A stretch of DNA of 64,000 nucleotides from Lottia gigantea (taxonomy: Eukaryota; Mollusca; Gastropoda; Lottiidae): positions 327,972 through 391,971 of the forward strand of contig NW_008706824.1 in the NCBI RefSeq assembly GCF_000327385.1, given 5' to 3'. A model generated the notes under the pieces. The model saw only the letters and a list, made by a program, of their open reading frames with translations, was not told where the DNA came from and searched no databases. Every line of letters begins with the position of its first letter. Positions within the stretch are counted from its first letter, which is position 1. Positions 48,541 to 60,414 of the stretch are shown one piece after another. The position numbers were made by a program, and so were the translations under genes.

Positions 48541-48623
48541 GGTTTAAATAACGGAACACAATTTTATGGTAGTGTTCCGTTATTTAATGTGATCTCTACC
48601 CCTAAGTGTCGCTAAAGGATTAG
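48541..48623 (+). repeat. R2 dispersed repeat with perfect 15-bp hairpin
   Basis: taaataacggaacac (48545-48559) pairs perfectly with gtgttccgttattta (48572-48586) across a 12-base loop. The hairpin is followed by tgtgatctctacccctaagt and gtcgctaaaggattag, which match the other R2 copies. Confidence 0.75.
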
Positions 48624-50491
48624 TTTAATAGGCCGGAATGTGTAGTGGTCACAACTAAGTCTAGCAGAAACTGACACAAACTTCAACGCCTTCGAGCCAA
48701 TGGTATTTCACATAAGAGGCTCCCTTTTGGCAAATTATTGAATTTCATTCGTTACTACTTTGATCTGTCCTACCATTTTTTGACACTATTTTCGGACTGT
48801 GACTTAACTTGTCTGACTTTAGCTAATATTCTTTACATCGACTTTAAATTGAAATACATGTTGTTATCATACTTTTGTCTGACATCATAAGAAAATAATC
48901 AAACAAATCTTGATAAAGAAATAATGCTACTTTGAAAATTTTGTTATCGGAAATGGCAGTCTGGGAAAAATAAAATACTTATGTTTTCACAAAGAAAAGA
49001 TGCCATTGTGTTAAATGGACCGAGATCACGAAGTATGTTCAAATCTGTCTGAAAGCACTCACTTTACTTTCAAAGGGTAGTTGTTTTACTTATGTGACAG
49101 AGAAGGCCTCTCCTTTGATATTACACTGATTGATATACCATAGCTCGTATTGCACACTTGGTCCAACTGGGTCTGACAAGTAGTCACATGCATGACAAGG
49201 TCAGACGACCACTGACTGCTTAGATCGACGACCAGATTTCCCCCTTTGAAAGTAGAACATAGGCAGCTAGCATTCGTAAGATATTTAGAAAATCCAACGA
49301 TTGATCAGATTCTACCAAATTCCTGTAATTACTAGCAGTTGTTGAAAACACGGTTGTTCTGGGTTAATCATGCCTCTATTCAGATATTGCCCTTCATCCA
49401 TACAGCCATGAGCACTCTTCAGTCGTCAGTACGCTCAGGTAGACTTATTAAGAGAATGATTATATCAGATGCCACCAGATTTAACAACTAGTAAGGTTGG
49501 TCCCCCCTCCTTCAAGATATAGCCTTTATATAGTCCCCAATGTTGGTAGTTTAGTGTGTACGGAGAGTGGTCATACCTGTTCCCCCACCCTTTCTATTTA
49601 TGACGAGAGTATATTTTTTATTTGTGGATTAAATATTGTTGACAAAATATATCAAGAACACCTTGTAGACACCTGAAGCTTGACAGTTGGAATTAATACA
49701 AATCTTCAGATTATTTCATGTATTATGATTTGACGTAAAATTTCCCTTGACGTCAGTATCATAATCTAGAAGATTAACGTCTGCTGGGTGGATAAATTTA
49801 AACTGGCAGGTTTCCATCCTTCTTGACAGAAGAGTTACTGTGCCGCCTACAACAATGGTAAATATCGGTGAGCGATATCATCATGTAATTTCACGTAATA
49901 ACAATATCACTGACTGCCGCGAGGTGATATCACCATCTAGAGTGAAAAGCAATTTGGTTTGAATGACGCTCTTTATCATTTCGAGATAATCTTCAGAGAT
50001 CTCTGTTCTATCCCATTGCTAACCTCATTGTGAAATCAACAAAGGTTAGAAGTTAAACATCCTACTCAAATGAACTTTTCTGTTAATAGATAGTCGAGCT
50101 GCACTTTTGAGGGATTTTGTTTAATTTGACAGATATATTTGATATTAAGTGCGGATAATCTTCGAAAGAAGAGCTTAGCTTTTATGTACACAATCTTAAC
50201 GTCTATCACAAACATTTTCTTAAGATGTTTTAGAAATTGAGCTGCACTTTCGGAAGTGATGGAAATTTTAGTAAGATCTTATAAATACCTGACATAGACT
50301 GATAACGTTAGGCAAAGAAATGCAGTGTGCAATGAGGGACATTGTGTTGGTTCAGTGACGTCTACGCCTTCAATTATTTGCAATTGTCCACAGCTTTTAA
50401 AAACCATTATATTACTGTAATATTTTTTGATAAAGATGCGCTTGATTCAATCGAATTGAAAAACTCTCCACCACAACAAAACAAATGCAAT

Positions 50492-50535
50492 TAAATGAAT
50501 GGGGTTTTACGTCCTACTTTTCTGCACACAAGACA
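50492..50535 (+). repeat. R1 dispersed repeat copy, truncated
   Basis: It reads aaatgaatggggttttacgt, then cctacttttctgcacacaag, and stops before the ctaatgaag core. Confidence 0.7.
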
Positions 50536-52598
50536 AGTCCATTGATGTGTATATATATCTCTGCTCGGCTTGACGCAGGTAGATGGTGATAAAAACCGCA
50601 GACTGTTCAAAGCATTGTTAAAAAAGCAACTATAGAATTTACATTAACATTCTATTTTCAGGTAATTACATAGAGTTGTCATCTCACCTCATCAATGTGC
50701 TAATTAAACAACCCGCCCACGCCCTACCTACAGTGAAACATGAATGTACGGAAATTAGGCCGACGTGATTAATTAAAATAACTGATAGCTGTTGTTGATA
50801 CCAACATGAATCTGAAAACACAAGTTTGACTGTTCCAAAACACTCGAACATATGCAAAGGATAGAAGAAAGAAACAGCAATATTTTACAGTTATAAAAAC
50901 TAAGGTTCACAAAAGATATTTTCAACCAACTGGCCAATGGCCAAATGGCATTGATCGTTTCCGGATTATCCGTACCCATTTTTAACTAGCTTGGTCGACT
51001 GGAATTATGAGTAAAGATGACTTATTCAAGTTCATCGGTCTTTCACACGCCGACACAACGCCCCTATTCTATCGACGTAACCAATCAAATGACGTCATGT
51101 TAAAAACCAACGCTCAGACCGTAATGTGCTTTTATAACCTCAATAATACTACGGAATTAGAAATTTATTTCCGTCGTTTCGGCTCATAGTCGGGTTATTA
51201 AAATGACACGGAGCTTTACATCTCATATTTCTCCGGTAAATTAAAATAACATACACTGTCTCATGAAGGAAATTATTTCCAGGACATCGACAAGTAACCT
51301 GTGTTTAATTTCCAACTGTCAATGAATTTGTACACGGTGTCATCATTTATTATCTGAACACTGAGATGATATTTCCATATCATAACATTACTGACAAGAA
51401 ACCGTACAGAAAAAACTCTAAGGTACAATCTTAACCATGTAAGATCGAATTGCAGGAGCCTTCAGATAACAAGTACAAGTGTACTCACTCCACCATCCAG
51501 TTGCCATCTCAACAACTTGCAGCCGTTTTAATGTCCCACCAGCATTGCGGACAAGAAACTGGATCGTAAAACTGACCATCTGAACCTTCTGAGGAACGAA
51601 TCCTCACTCACTGAACCACCCAATGTTCCAAGTTAAATTCTTCCGTGATTGACGCGAATGACATTTTTGAACCGAGACTTTGATTGCTTTGTCAAGTTAT
51701 TTACGTTTAAATTCATTTAAGAACACAGTAATCTTCCACAGAATTGCTCGTTTAAGCGTTCATGATTGTTTTTCTTTTAGTTTTCTCAAATATAAGTCAA
51801 AAGTTATTATACAAGTTCAATGCCCACTAAATGTTTTGTCAACCCTACTTCTAATAATCTAACAAAAATAAAGAAAAGCTTTTCACCGATTTTCATGATG
51901 TTTTCTTAAAATACAAAGAACTGTTTGCATTCTTAATGGATACTTGTCTGTAACACCATGGTAACCAATGTCAACAAAATCGATTCAAATACAGCTTGTA
52001 TGTTAATATCTATAAATTTTAAACAATATTTAGGTCACAGATGGAGTAATAAGAAAATTATGATAACATTTTTTATTTTTTTATTTAAAACTACAGGTCA
52101 TTTATTATGTTCGCGTTCGACGACATTATCATTCTTAAGACCAAGATATAAAGTATACCTTTCCAATGCGACATCTTACAGTTTTATTGAAGTTGGCCAC
52201 GTTGTTATTGTTGCTTTCAGTTACTTATAATATATCATTAGAATTCCACATTAAATGAGAATTGAATACAACCCTAAGTTTGTACTTCCTTCATCACAAC
52301 TGGAGCTGGTGAAATAGGAACAATCAAATTGTGACAGTTTTGAACCCAGGGTTTGTGCTGTGGTCATAGTGGAAGTTTTCATTAAATTTCTCAAGGATTT
52401 CCAAACCTACCAATCAACATTCTTCTTGTTTGATTTATGAATATAAACACACAAAAGAAACTTTTATAAATACGGGCAACCAGCATGATAATGGTCGTTA
52501 TTCTTGGTTAATTGCAAATACGAAGCTATACGAGTGAAGTCGATCCCATCTATATACAATAATGGGGTGATGATTCAATGACGATGAATGTAGGAAAG

Positions 52599-53267
52599 TC
52601 ATCTCCTTAAACTGGAAACTGATACAAACTGAAATCTCCTAAAACTGGAAACTGATACAAACTGAAATCTCCTAAAACTGGAAACTGATACAAACTGAAA
52701 TCTCCTAAAACTGGAAACTGATACAAACTGAAATCTCCTAAAACTGAAATCTCCTAAAACTGGAAACTGATACAAACTGAAATCTTCTAAAACTGGAAGC
52801 CAATACAAAATGAAATTTTCTAAAATGGAAAATGATACAAACTGAAATCTTCTAAAACTGGAAACTGATACAAACTGAAATCTTCTAAAACTGGAAGCTG
52901 ATACGAACTGACATCTTCTAAAACTGGAAACTGATACAAACTGAAATCTTCTAAAACTGGAAGCTGATACGAACTGACATCTTCTAAAACTGGAAACTGA
53001 TACAAACTGAAATTTTCTAAAACTGGAAACTGATACAAACTGAAATCTTCTAAAACTGGAAACTGATACAAACTGAAATCTTCTAAAACTGGAAACTGAT
53101 ACAAACAGAAATCTCCTAAAACTGAATACCAGTAAAGAATAAAATCTTCTAAAACTGGACATTAAAACAAAATGAAATCTTCTAAGACTGGACACCACAA
53201 AAGAATATAATTTTCTAAAAATGGAAACTGAAACAAATTGAGCTTTCTAAAACTGAAAACCAGTAAA
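52599..53267. repeat. 33-bp minisatellite, ~20 copies
   Basis: The unit is aaatctcctaaaactgg followed by aaactgatacaaactg. Because 33 is a multiple of 3, the minus strand keeps one frame of 11-residue repeats (FQFVSVSSFRR) for 199 codons, and a second frame is also open. Copies at the high-coordinate end are diverged. No start context, signal peptide or splice sites suggest translation. Confidence 0.9.
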
Positions 53268-53814
53268 GAATGAAGAGATCTATAAACAGTAACATTATTA
53301 GATCAAGTATAAATACAGTGAGAGAGAAAGTGGGAGATATTTTCAGCTCATGTCGTATGAAGTAAAGCTATTTGTAGAACGATTATCAAGTTCCATGCCG
53401 CTTATATCCTCATTATCTCTTTCTGGAAACGACTGGAAAATCTAAATAGCTGGAAATCTACAGGTACTAAAATAACTTGTTTTTGGTAAGATTGAGTTAA
53501 GCACGATTTAAGGTTGAGAGCAAGGTAAGAATCCGAGAGGACAACGGTTGTTTCAAAATTGCTTTTATCTTTAGGCAATTAGCGCGTTATAAGTTGACGT
53601 CATTTGCATGGTCGAAATAATGGTCATCCTGGGTTCTAATCTAGTTCGGCGTGTGACAGTCCGGTTAACATCATCATTCTCGTATTTCCAGTCTATCCAG
53701 CTGTTCACGGTTACCTATAATCCAAGTAAGGTCAATACTGTTTTTTTTTTTTTGCCGAGGGCAAGCTGACAGACAAAGGTTTCCAGCAGCCATCCTACAT
53801 GTTTGAGACAAAAT

Positions 53815-54112
53815 ATTCAATTCACCTGTACCTGCCAATCATTAAGTGTCATGAATTTGTGTTTATTTGGTCATAATGATATCCCAGAAGGTAAGATAGA
53901 TTGGTAGAGTAAAAGCTTCAATTCACCTGTACCTGTCAATCATAAATTGGGCGTGTCATGAATTTGTGTTTATTTGGTCATAATGCTATCACAGAATGTA
54001 GGATAGATTGGTAGAGTAAAAGCTTCAATTCACCTGTAATTTTTCATCATAAAGTGTCATTAAATTTGTTAGTGTTTATTTGGTCATAATGATATCAGTG
54101 ATGGTAAGATAT
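53815..54112. repeat. Three tandem copies of a ~105-bp unit
   Basis: Each copy starts with ttcaattcacctgta, then gtgt(c)at(g/t)aa(a)tttgt, then gtgtttatttggtcataatg and a purine-rich end with gtaagata or ggataga. The copies differ by about one base in ten. Confidence 0.85.
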
Positions 54113-54119
54113 ATATAGG

Positions 54120-57100
54120 TAGATATATGATAAAATAATCACTGGTTGTGTATCTATATATGTGAATAGTTACGGGGTATATAAAGCCGTGGGTATGATA
54201 TACACAAACAATACACATAACATAAAGATTACTGCAAAAATTACAGGAAAATAGACTCAGAACGGAAAGAAGGTTATTTAAGACGGTTGTTTTACCTGAT
54301 ATTAGATCTGTTTTATGTGGATGTTAATACACTATTTATGTACAGGTTACTTTTATAAAAGCCTGTTGATCTCTTCCGGGTGAAAGCGGAGTGTTTTTCC
54401 AGAATGCAATTATGTTCATATATACCACCTAAGGGCAGTACTTGAACTTGTTACACATCATACATATCGATTTATCGATTATATTTGACATCAGAAATGA
54501 CAGAAAAAATCAGATGAAAATTATTATTAATTATTTAGCTGTCTCTAGGTCTATTACACTGTATTTGTTCCACGTACAAACATCAATAGACCAAACGATA
54601 AGAATCGATTAAAGGGATGGGGAGTATAAAGCAATAAAAAAAAAGGTATACACAGCTGTATAAATTTTTGTTCACATTGTAAGTCATTCAAGTTTTTTTT
54701 CAGTAAGAAATGCATACTATTGGAATTATGTAGCACTTTCAAAGAAGCGTTTTAAAACAGAGAAAGCTTGCATCATATTATACAGCTTGCAATTAAAATC
54801 TTGGAAATAATGCAGAATACAACACCGAAAGGGATCAAACTGTTATCAACAGCGCAAAATTTAAATTTAGAGTAAATTTAAGGCGTTACAGAGCTATAAA
54901 ATATAGCTAATTGTATATGCTGAGATGTTAATAAAGTAATGGACCAATGTTATCATTATATAGCTAATTAATTTAATACTAGAAAGAGACTGGCCTCGTC
55001 TAATCTGTATTGGAATGGTTGTATATTGTAACAGTATAGGGATATAGTCGTCGAAATATTCGTTTCACCATCTGATTAATTAATCAAATTTCGTATCCAC
55101 ATCTTTCTCGAAGTCATAAGGAACACCATATCTATAAAATTAGATTTTCGGAGATTTATGTCGTACTTTTTTTTAGCACTTTTTGATACATAAAATAAGG
55201 TATATTTTTGGAGAACATTAATCTAAATTCTGATTAACTGCTGTATAAATTTTATTTTTATTTTTCATGGAAGGGCGAATTTTAAAGTTTGGGCAAAATT
55301 AATTTGGTCTATGCTTCTTGAAATTGTGGACGGACGTTCGATTCCATTTCTATTAAGACACAGATAACTTGAATTGAAGATTTAATAATTAGTGGACTAT
55401 GTCACTTGTAAGCTATAAAATATACTACTACTAATTTTCTAGAATCAGGAGATGTTTAATGGGTTCTGAGTCGATCAATAACAGTAGGATTAATATCACG
55501 TGTTTGTACTACGTGTTTGCTGTGGTCAGAAGGTGTACCTGGAATTCATATTCAAGGTGTTAGTCACTATGGCCGTTTGGTCAGAAAGTGTAGAGAAGCT
55601 CCTTGTTCAGTTGGCCATTTTCATAAAACTGTTTTTATTCAATAACTTATTGATACAACACGATAATCAATTAGATGAAAACCTTAAAATTGTAGAAGTA
55701 TATAGTAACTGTTTTTTTATTATTACACGCAGGAATGAGTTCAAGGGAGGTAAAAATTGTCACTAAATTTATTATGAAAATATGAATAAGGGACATAACT
55801 CGTGTTCAAAATTTCGATAAAACAAAGTAGGTCATAGAAACCAAATCCATGGTGTTGAGAGAAAAAATAAAAAAAAAGAAGGTAAACCCCATTATTATGG
55901 TAATTCATTGCCCACCTTCATCTGATTGCTAGGTTGTTGATTCAGAGTTTGTATCAGTTTTTGAAATATGAACATTATACCAAACTTTCTATAGACAATA
56001 CAAAATCTTAATCCTCCATCACGTTTTGGAACAGATACAACTGGCGTAGCCTAATCAAATATGTTCTCAGATACTTTTACTTGTGTCTGTTCCGAAAATG
56101 CACCATCATCATCACCCAGCACTCTGCAACATTGTTTTTTCCGAATGCCCACCCAGACCCCCTCCCAAACAAAAAAATAAGGCGTTATTGATATATGATC
56201 ACTAGTATGACCTGTTTTATATCTATTTGTACGACATTATATCGTTTTATAAAAGCTTTTTGACATTATTGAGGAAACCACAGTGATCTCAGGGGAATCT
56301 CTTTAACTCTGTTAATATTCTATCATAGTTATTGTCAACATCTATAGAGAATAATTACCTTTTGTTACAATTTGAAACACATTGTTTAAATCAAGGGGAG
56401 AAATTTAAATTCTCAGATTTAAACCGCGATTCAATCCTGGAAAGGCAACAAAAGGTCACACAGTCAATGAGATTCATATTAAACGGATTATGAAGAGGGT
56501 TACAAAACTAAATGTATCGGGCACACTGATAAAATCTATTTACTTCATTACAATTTTAGGTCAGACATCTATAGGTCTTGTTATTCAACACAATCGCTAA
56601 AGCTCCTTAATTATTGTCATATACAGATAAGCATTTCTAAATTGTTCTTATGCCATTCTTTGGTTGTTTTTGTCAACTGATAAGTTTAACCCTTCGAAAA
56701 TCGCGCGGTATGGATATTCATGGTCTTGATACCAAAACTCCACGTAACACTCTACAGCCATTCTTTGAGTGTGTTTGTCATTTTGTTTGTTTGACCATTA
56801 TAGTAGTGGCAGGCGACTCTTTTCGAAACACCTTGGTACTTCTCGTTGGAGGAGTCCATTGATATACAACTATTTCTACCAATTGTGCCGTTCTTTTGAC
56901 GAGCATTTTGTGATTTTCTTGAACTGATTTTTATTGGCACGCTTACAACTGTATTGAAGCCCCAGACAACACTCTGCGATTGTACAGGTCACTTTGGCTT
57001 CTGATTCGTACGACTGATTACATACTTGTTCATCACTTAGAAAAACAATGTTTAATTCATAAAGAAATTCAACGTAACAAAATCAAATCGTGCCACTTTG

Positions 57101-59030
57101 TTTCTTGAAAATTAATATTTTATTAAGCTTTCCATTTGTATTTATTCCAGTCTAGTTTGTCTTCTTGCTTGGGAAGTTCTCTGTGGATTTGTATTCGATT
57201 GCTATGATCGTGATTTGTAGCGTGACAATGGTGTGTTTTAATAGAATGTAATAAAAATGACTCGTCTTATTTAACTAGTTTTAATAGACATGTGATTTTG
57301 TATTTATCGGTACAATCAGGTCGAGTAAATCCAACGATTGATCATATTCTGTTAGCTGTCCATAGATTGTATCAGTGGCAGAGTCAATGGCGTCGCTAGC
57401 CTCCCGAGATTGAGGGTACATATAGGGGGCAGATTGACTGAATGGGTGTGGGGGGGGGGGGACTATCCAACTGGATTTAAAAAGCGGAATCTCTGGGGAA
57501 GCCTCTAGTCTCAAGCCTCTCTCGTTATTACTAAACGTTAAAAATTTAAGACATACAATAATCAATGGACATCAAAAGCAGATCGAGAGTACCCACCGAT
57601 AGGCTTGTCTTTTATTCGCTAGCAAAATAGAGAGTTTACTGTTTTCAAGACATACAGAAATAAGCCCGGTAAAGAAACACAAGATATATGGATATACCTG
57701 TGCTATTTCTAACATTTATTAACTCTACGTTTCACATGCTCATACAGGCAGCGTTATATGAAGAAAAATGAATGCAATCAAGCGATGAGTTAATCAATGT
57801 CAGAAAAATTATTTCCATATACCTTGTGCTTCTCAAAAATATAGAATATAAACATTACCACTGACCTGGCACCGGTTTCGTGTGGACACCAATTTTGTCT
57901 GTTTTCAGATGAACTGCTACCTAAAGTTTGAGGTATCCACAAGATGCTGTATGATTCTAGATAGTGTGTGAGACGTTTAAAACAAAACAGCTATCTCATT
58001 TAGGTATATATCCCTCAAGTTTCCTATAGTTTCTAAACTTTTTGAGTGGGTCAATGTTCGTCAAGGTAATATCCAACAGAATGCCTCCCTTTGCCAGAGT
58101 CTTAACACCCACAATCACTTTTTTAACTGGTTATTTTTTTTTATATTACTTAGTTTAGCTTAGATTGTTCGCCAGGTTGCGTACATATTGTCAGGAGATT
58201 ACAAATCTGATATTCCTAAGCTTTCCTCGCTATTGATAGTCGTTCAAATACACTCTGTCATTACAGAACTATTAGCGTTTACAAAAAAAACAGGTGCGCA
58301 GATAACTGTCAGCAAGGCACTGTATTCATCAAAATATTCACCAAGCTATATTGTCTTTGTAACTTTCTCCAAAAGCATCTTCTGCAGTTCAAATCTAATA
58401 CCACTGTAAAAAGAAGTAGACGTGTGTTTAACTGTCACCAAAAACGCTCATGTGGCGCAGCTTTCAACATGCGATTGTAAGTGTTACTGTCACCAAAAAC
58501 ATTGTTTTTATCATCAACCGAAGTCACCTTCTGTAGTCCAATCTCAGTCAGTGTTCACAGATGTACACGCGTGTTTTCCTGTCGCCAAGGACGCTTATCT
58601 ACAGAATTCAATATACGATTTTAAGTGTGACTTTCAGACGCTGCACGATATTCAACATTCACCATATGATTGTGCGTTTAACTGGTGCTGAAGGGTTTTA
58701 TGTATAATTAATCCAAAATCAATATCTTCTAATATGAAATTGCTCGTTTTTGTATCTCTTAAAACACCTAATATAGCACGTTTCAGCACGACTGGACGTC
58801 AGCCAGGACTTATCCAGAATCAACTTTTCAAGGTACAGACACTCGGTTTACTGTTACCAACTTTCCATTTTCAGAACTATGTTTATATTATGATCATTTG
58901 ACAATTATAAAAGCATATAATTCAATCACTTGTACCTTTTTACGAAAATCAGTCGCCAAATCGCGAGAACTTATACCAATTTTATGTCCCTAGCTACAGT
59001 TGTTCCTAGTCACCACAAAGCCAATATATC
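54120..59030. other. Stretch without a confident gene
   Basis: AT-rich sequence. 57389-57520 resembles 63048-63150 (both start with gcgtcagcctcccgaga or gcgtcgctagcctcccgaga). 57449-57461 is a run of about 13 G. 58280-58690 is a degenerate tandem region around the phrase tgtcaccaaaaac. None of the short frames shows recognisable protein content. Confidence 0.45.
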
Positions 59031-59034
59031 ATAT

Positions 59035-59100
59035 GGAAATGAAAATGGAGTTTTACGTCCTACTGTTCTGCACCATGTGGGCTAATGAAAACGGTATCCC
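59035..59100 (+). repeat. R1 dispersed repeat copy
   Basis: It shows gaaaatggagttttacgtcc, then tactgttctgcaccatgtgg and gctaatgaaaacggtatccc, the best-kept linear copy in the window. Confidence 0.8.
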
Positions 59101-60140
59101 AGTGGAACTAAATGAAAACACTTTGAACTGCTGATGGAAGTAAAGTAGAACTGAATGCCACGATGACTTGAAGAACGAGAAGTTTGTTATCAGAGACAAT
59201 TATTGATGACGTCTTCAGTACAATAACGACCAGTATAATTATAGTTCCACTTCCCGACGTCCAATACGACAGAATACACTATCGTCACTAGTTCATTAAT
59301 CACTGCAACTTGTCAAGAATTTCATTCACAATCTTCGTCCATATGTCTTAAAAAACCACTGAATTGTGCTGAAATTCATTCAGAAATGCCCATCCATGAC
59401 AATTGAAACGCTGAATTATGCTCATGACAACGTATATAAGCAATGAGTATTTATTGAAAGTTGATATCAGTGAACGTTTTGAAATGTGGAAACTAGATAT
59501 TTAAGCGTATTCACGGTAACTTGTCGACAAATTCATTCACAAACTTCGTCATCTAAACCTTTATAAGCTATTAAGCTTTTGTATGGTTTACACATGTAAA
59601 GTGCAAGCATATAACTGTGAACGTTTTGAGTTAGAAAAACTAGAAATTCATTCATGTCATTATATCAGTTTCATGAATGAATTAAAAAATTAAAACTAGA
59701 TCTGTAATTGATTAAAAATGATGAATACAACGCCTTAATCTTCTTTTAATCCTGCGATATCGATTAACATTTAGTCCAGTTGTAAATGAAGACACTGAAT
59801 GAAGAATGAATTTCACTCGAATTTATCTTCGAATCTAGATTGACAAATACCAATCAATGTGGTTCTGAGTAGTCATTAACTAAACGATAAATATAGTTGA
59901 CAATTACTTGTGGATTCTGTTCGACAGTCGCCAAGAGAGAGTAATGGTCATTTTCTACTTTCGTTTTAGTTTTATTGATTTTCTAGCTCCGTGAGAGTTG
60001 TATTATTATTTGTCCCTAGAATCAGGTGCGACAATATAATTATATATCATACACTTTCCATATCTCTTGACAATTCCTTTCGTCTTTATGTACCTATATA
60101 TAATCTAATAAGTAATGATGACACGTGTACATTGTGTGGA

Positions 60141-60401
60141 TTACAAAAAAAACAAGTTATTCTGGATGAGTTCCTCCTTAGTGTCAACTTCAGAAAGAAC
60201 TTCAACTTGGACTTGGGGGACTTCTTTGATCTCTTCAATGGTCGCTTCTTTGAGAGCTTCAATTTCTACTTCGACTCCCTCTGAAGGTTTTCCTTTCTTC
60301 AACAAGTTCTTCTTTGGTGTCAACTTCAGAAAAAACTTCAACTTGGACTTGAGGGAAACCCAAAATGAAATTCGAAATCCAATATAATTTTGGCAATACA
60401 T
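60141..60401 (-). other. Coding-like acidic repeat fragment, possible broken exon
   Basis: On the minus strand a frame reads KPSEGVEVEIEALKEATIEE, followed by IKEVPQVQVEVLSEVDTKEE. About 140 bases away, a second copy of a 55-base stretch encodes PQVQVEVFSEVDTKEEL in another frame. The alternating Val/Glu pattern looks like a repeat-rich structural protein. The two copies being in different frames and the lack of clear splice sites suggest a decayed fragment of a host gene. I cannot name the parent. Confidence 0.35.
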
Positions 60402-60412
60402 TGGTAGCAGCT
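60380..60412 (+). repeat. R3 dispersed repeat copy
   Basis: It has ccaatataattttggcaata followed by cattggtagcagctaatgaa, abutting the acidic repeat fragment. Confidence 0.45.
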
Positions 60413-60414
60413 AA

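Larger units (their letters stand above)
42400..52590. other. Long stretch without a confident gene
   Basis: AT-rich sequence with R1 copies (47612, 48191, 50492), an R2 hairpin (48541), an R3 copy (43660) and low-complexity patches. A 68-codon minus frame at 44781-44987 (NCQKCLVPVLRAS, LSDDYISLKGNEI) reads like protein but is not recognised. Another at 46560-46700 on - (MSDGKNSMLFKSRKQRPRRK) ends at a possible donor (cag then gtactc) and could be an isolated first exon. Confidence 0.4.

Noticed and set aside
52599-53198. 199-codon minus-strand frame rich in Ser, Phe and Arg
   Set aside because: It is a translation of the 33-bp minisatellite, and a second frame of the same strand is equally open.
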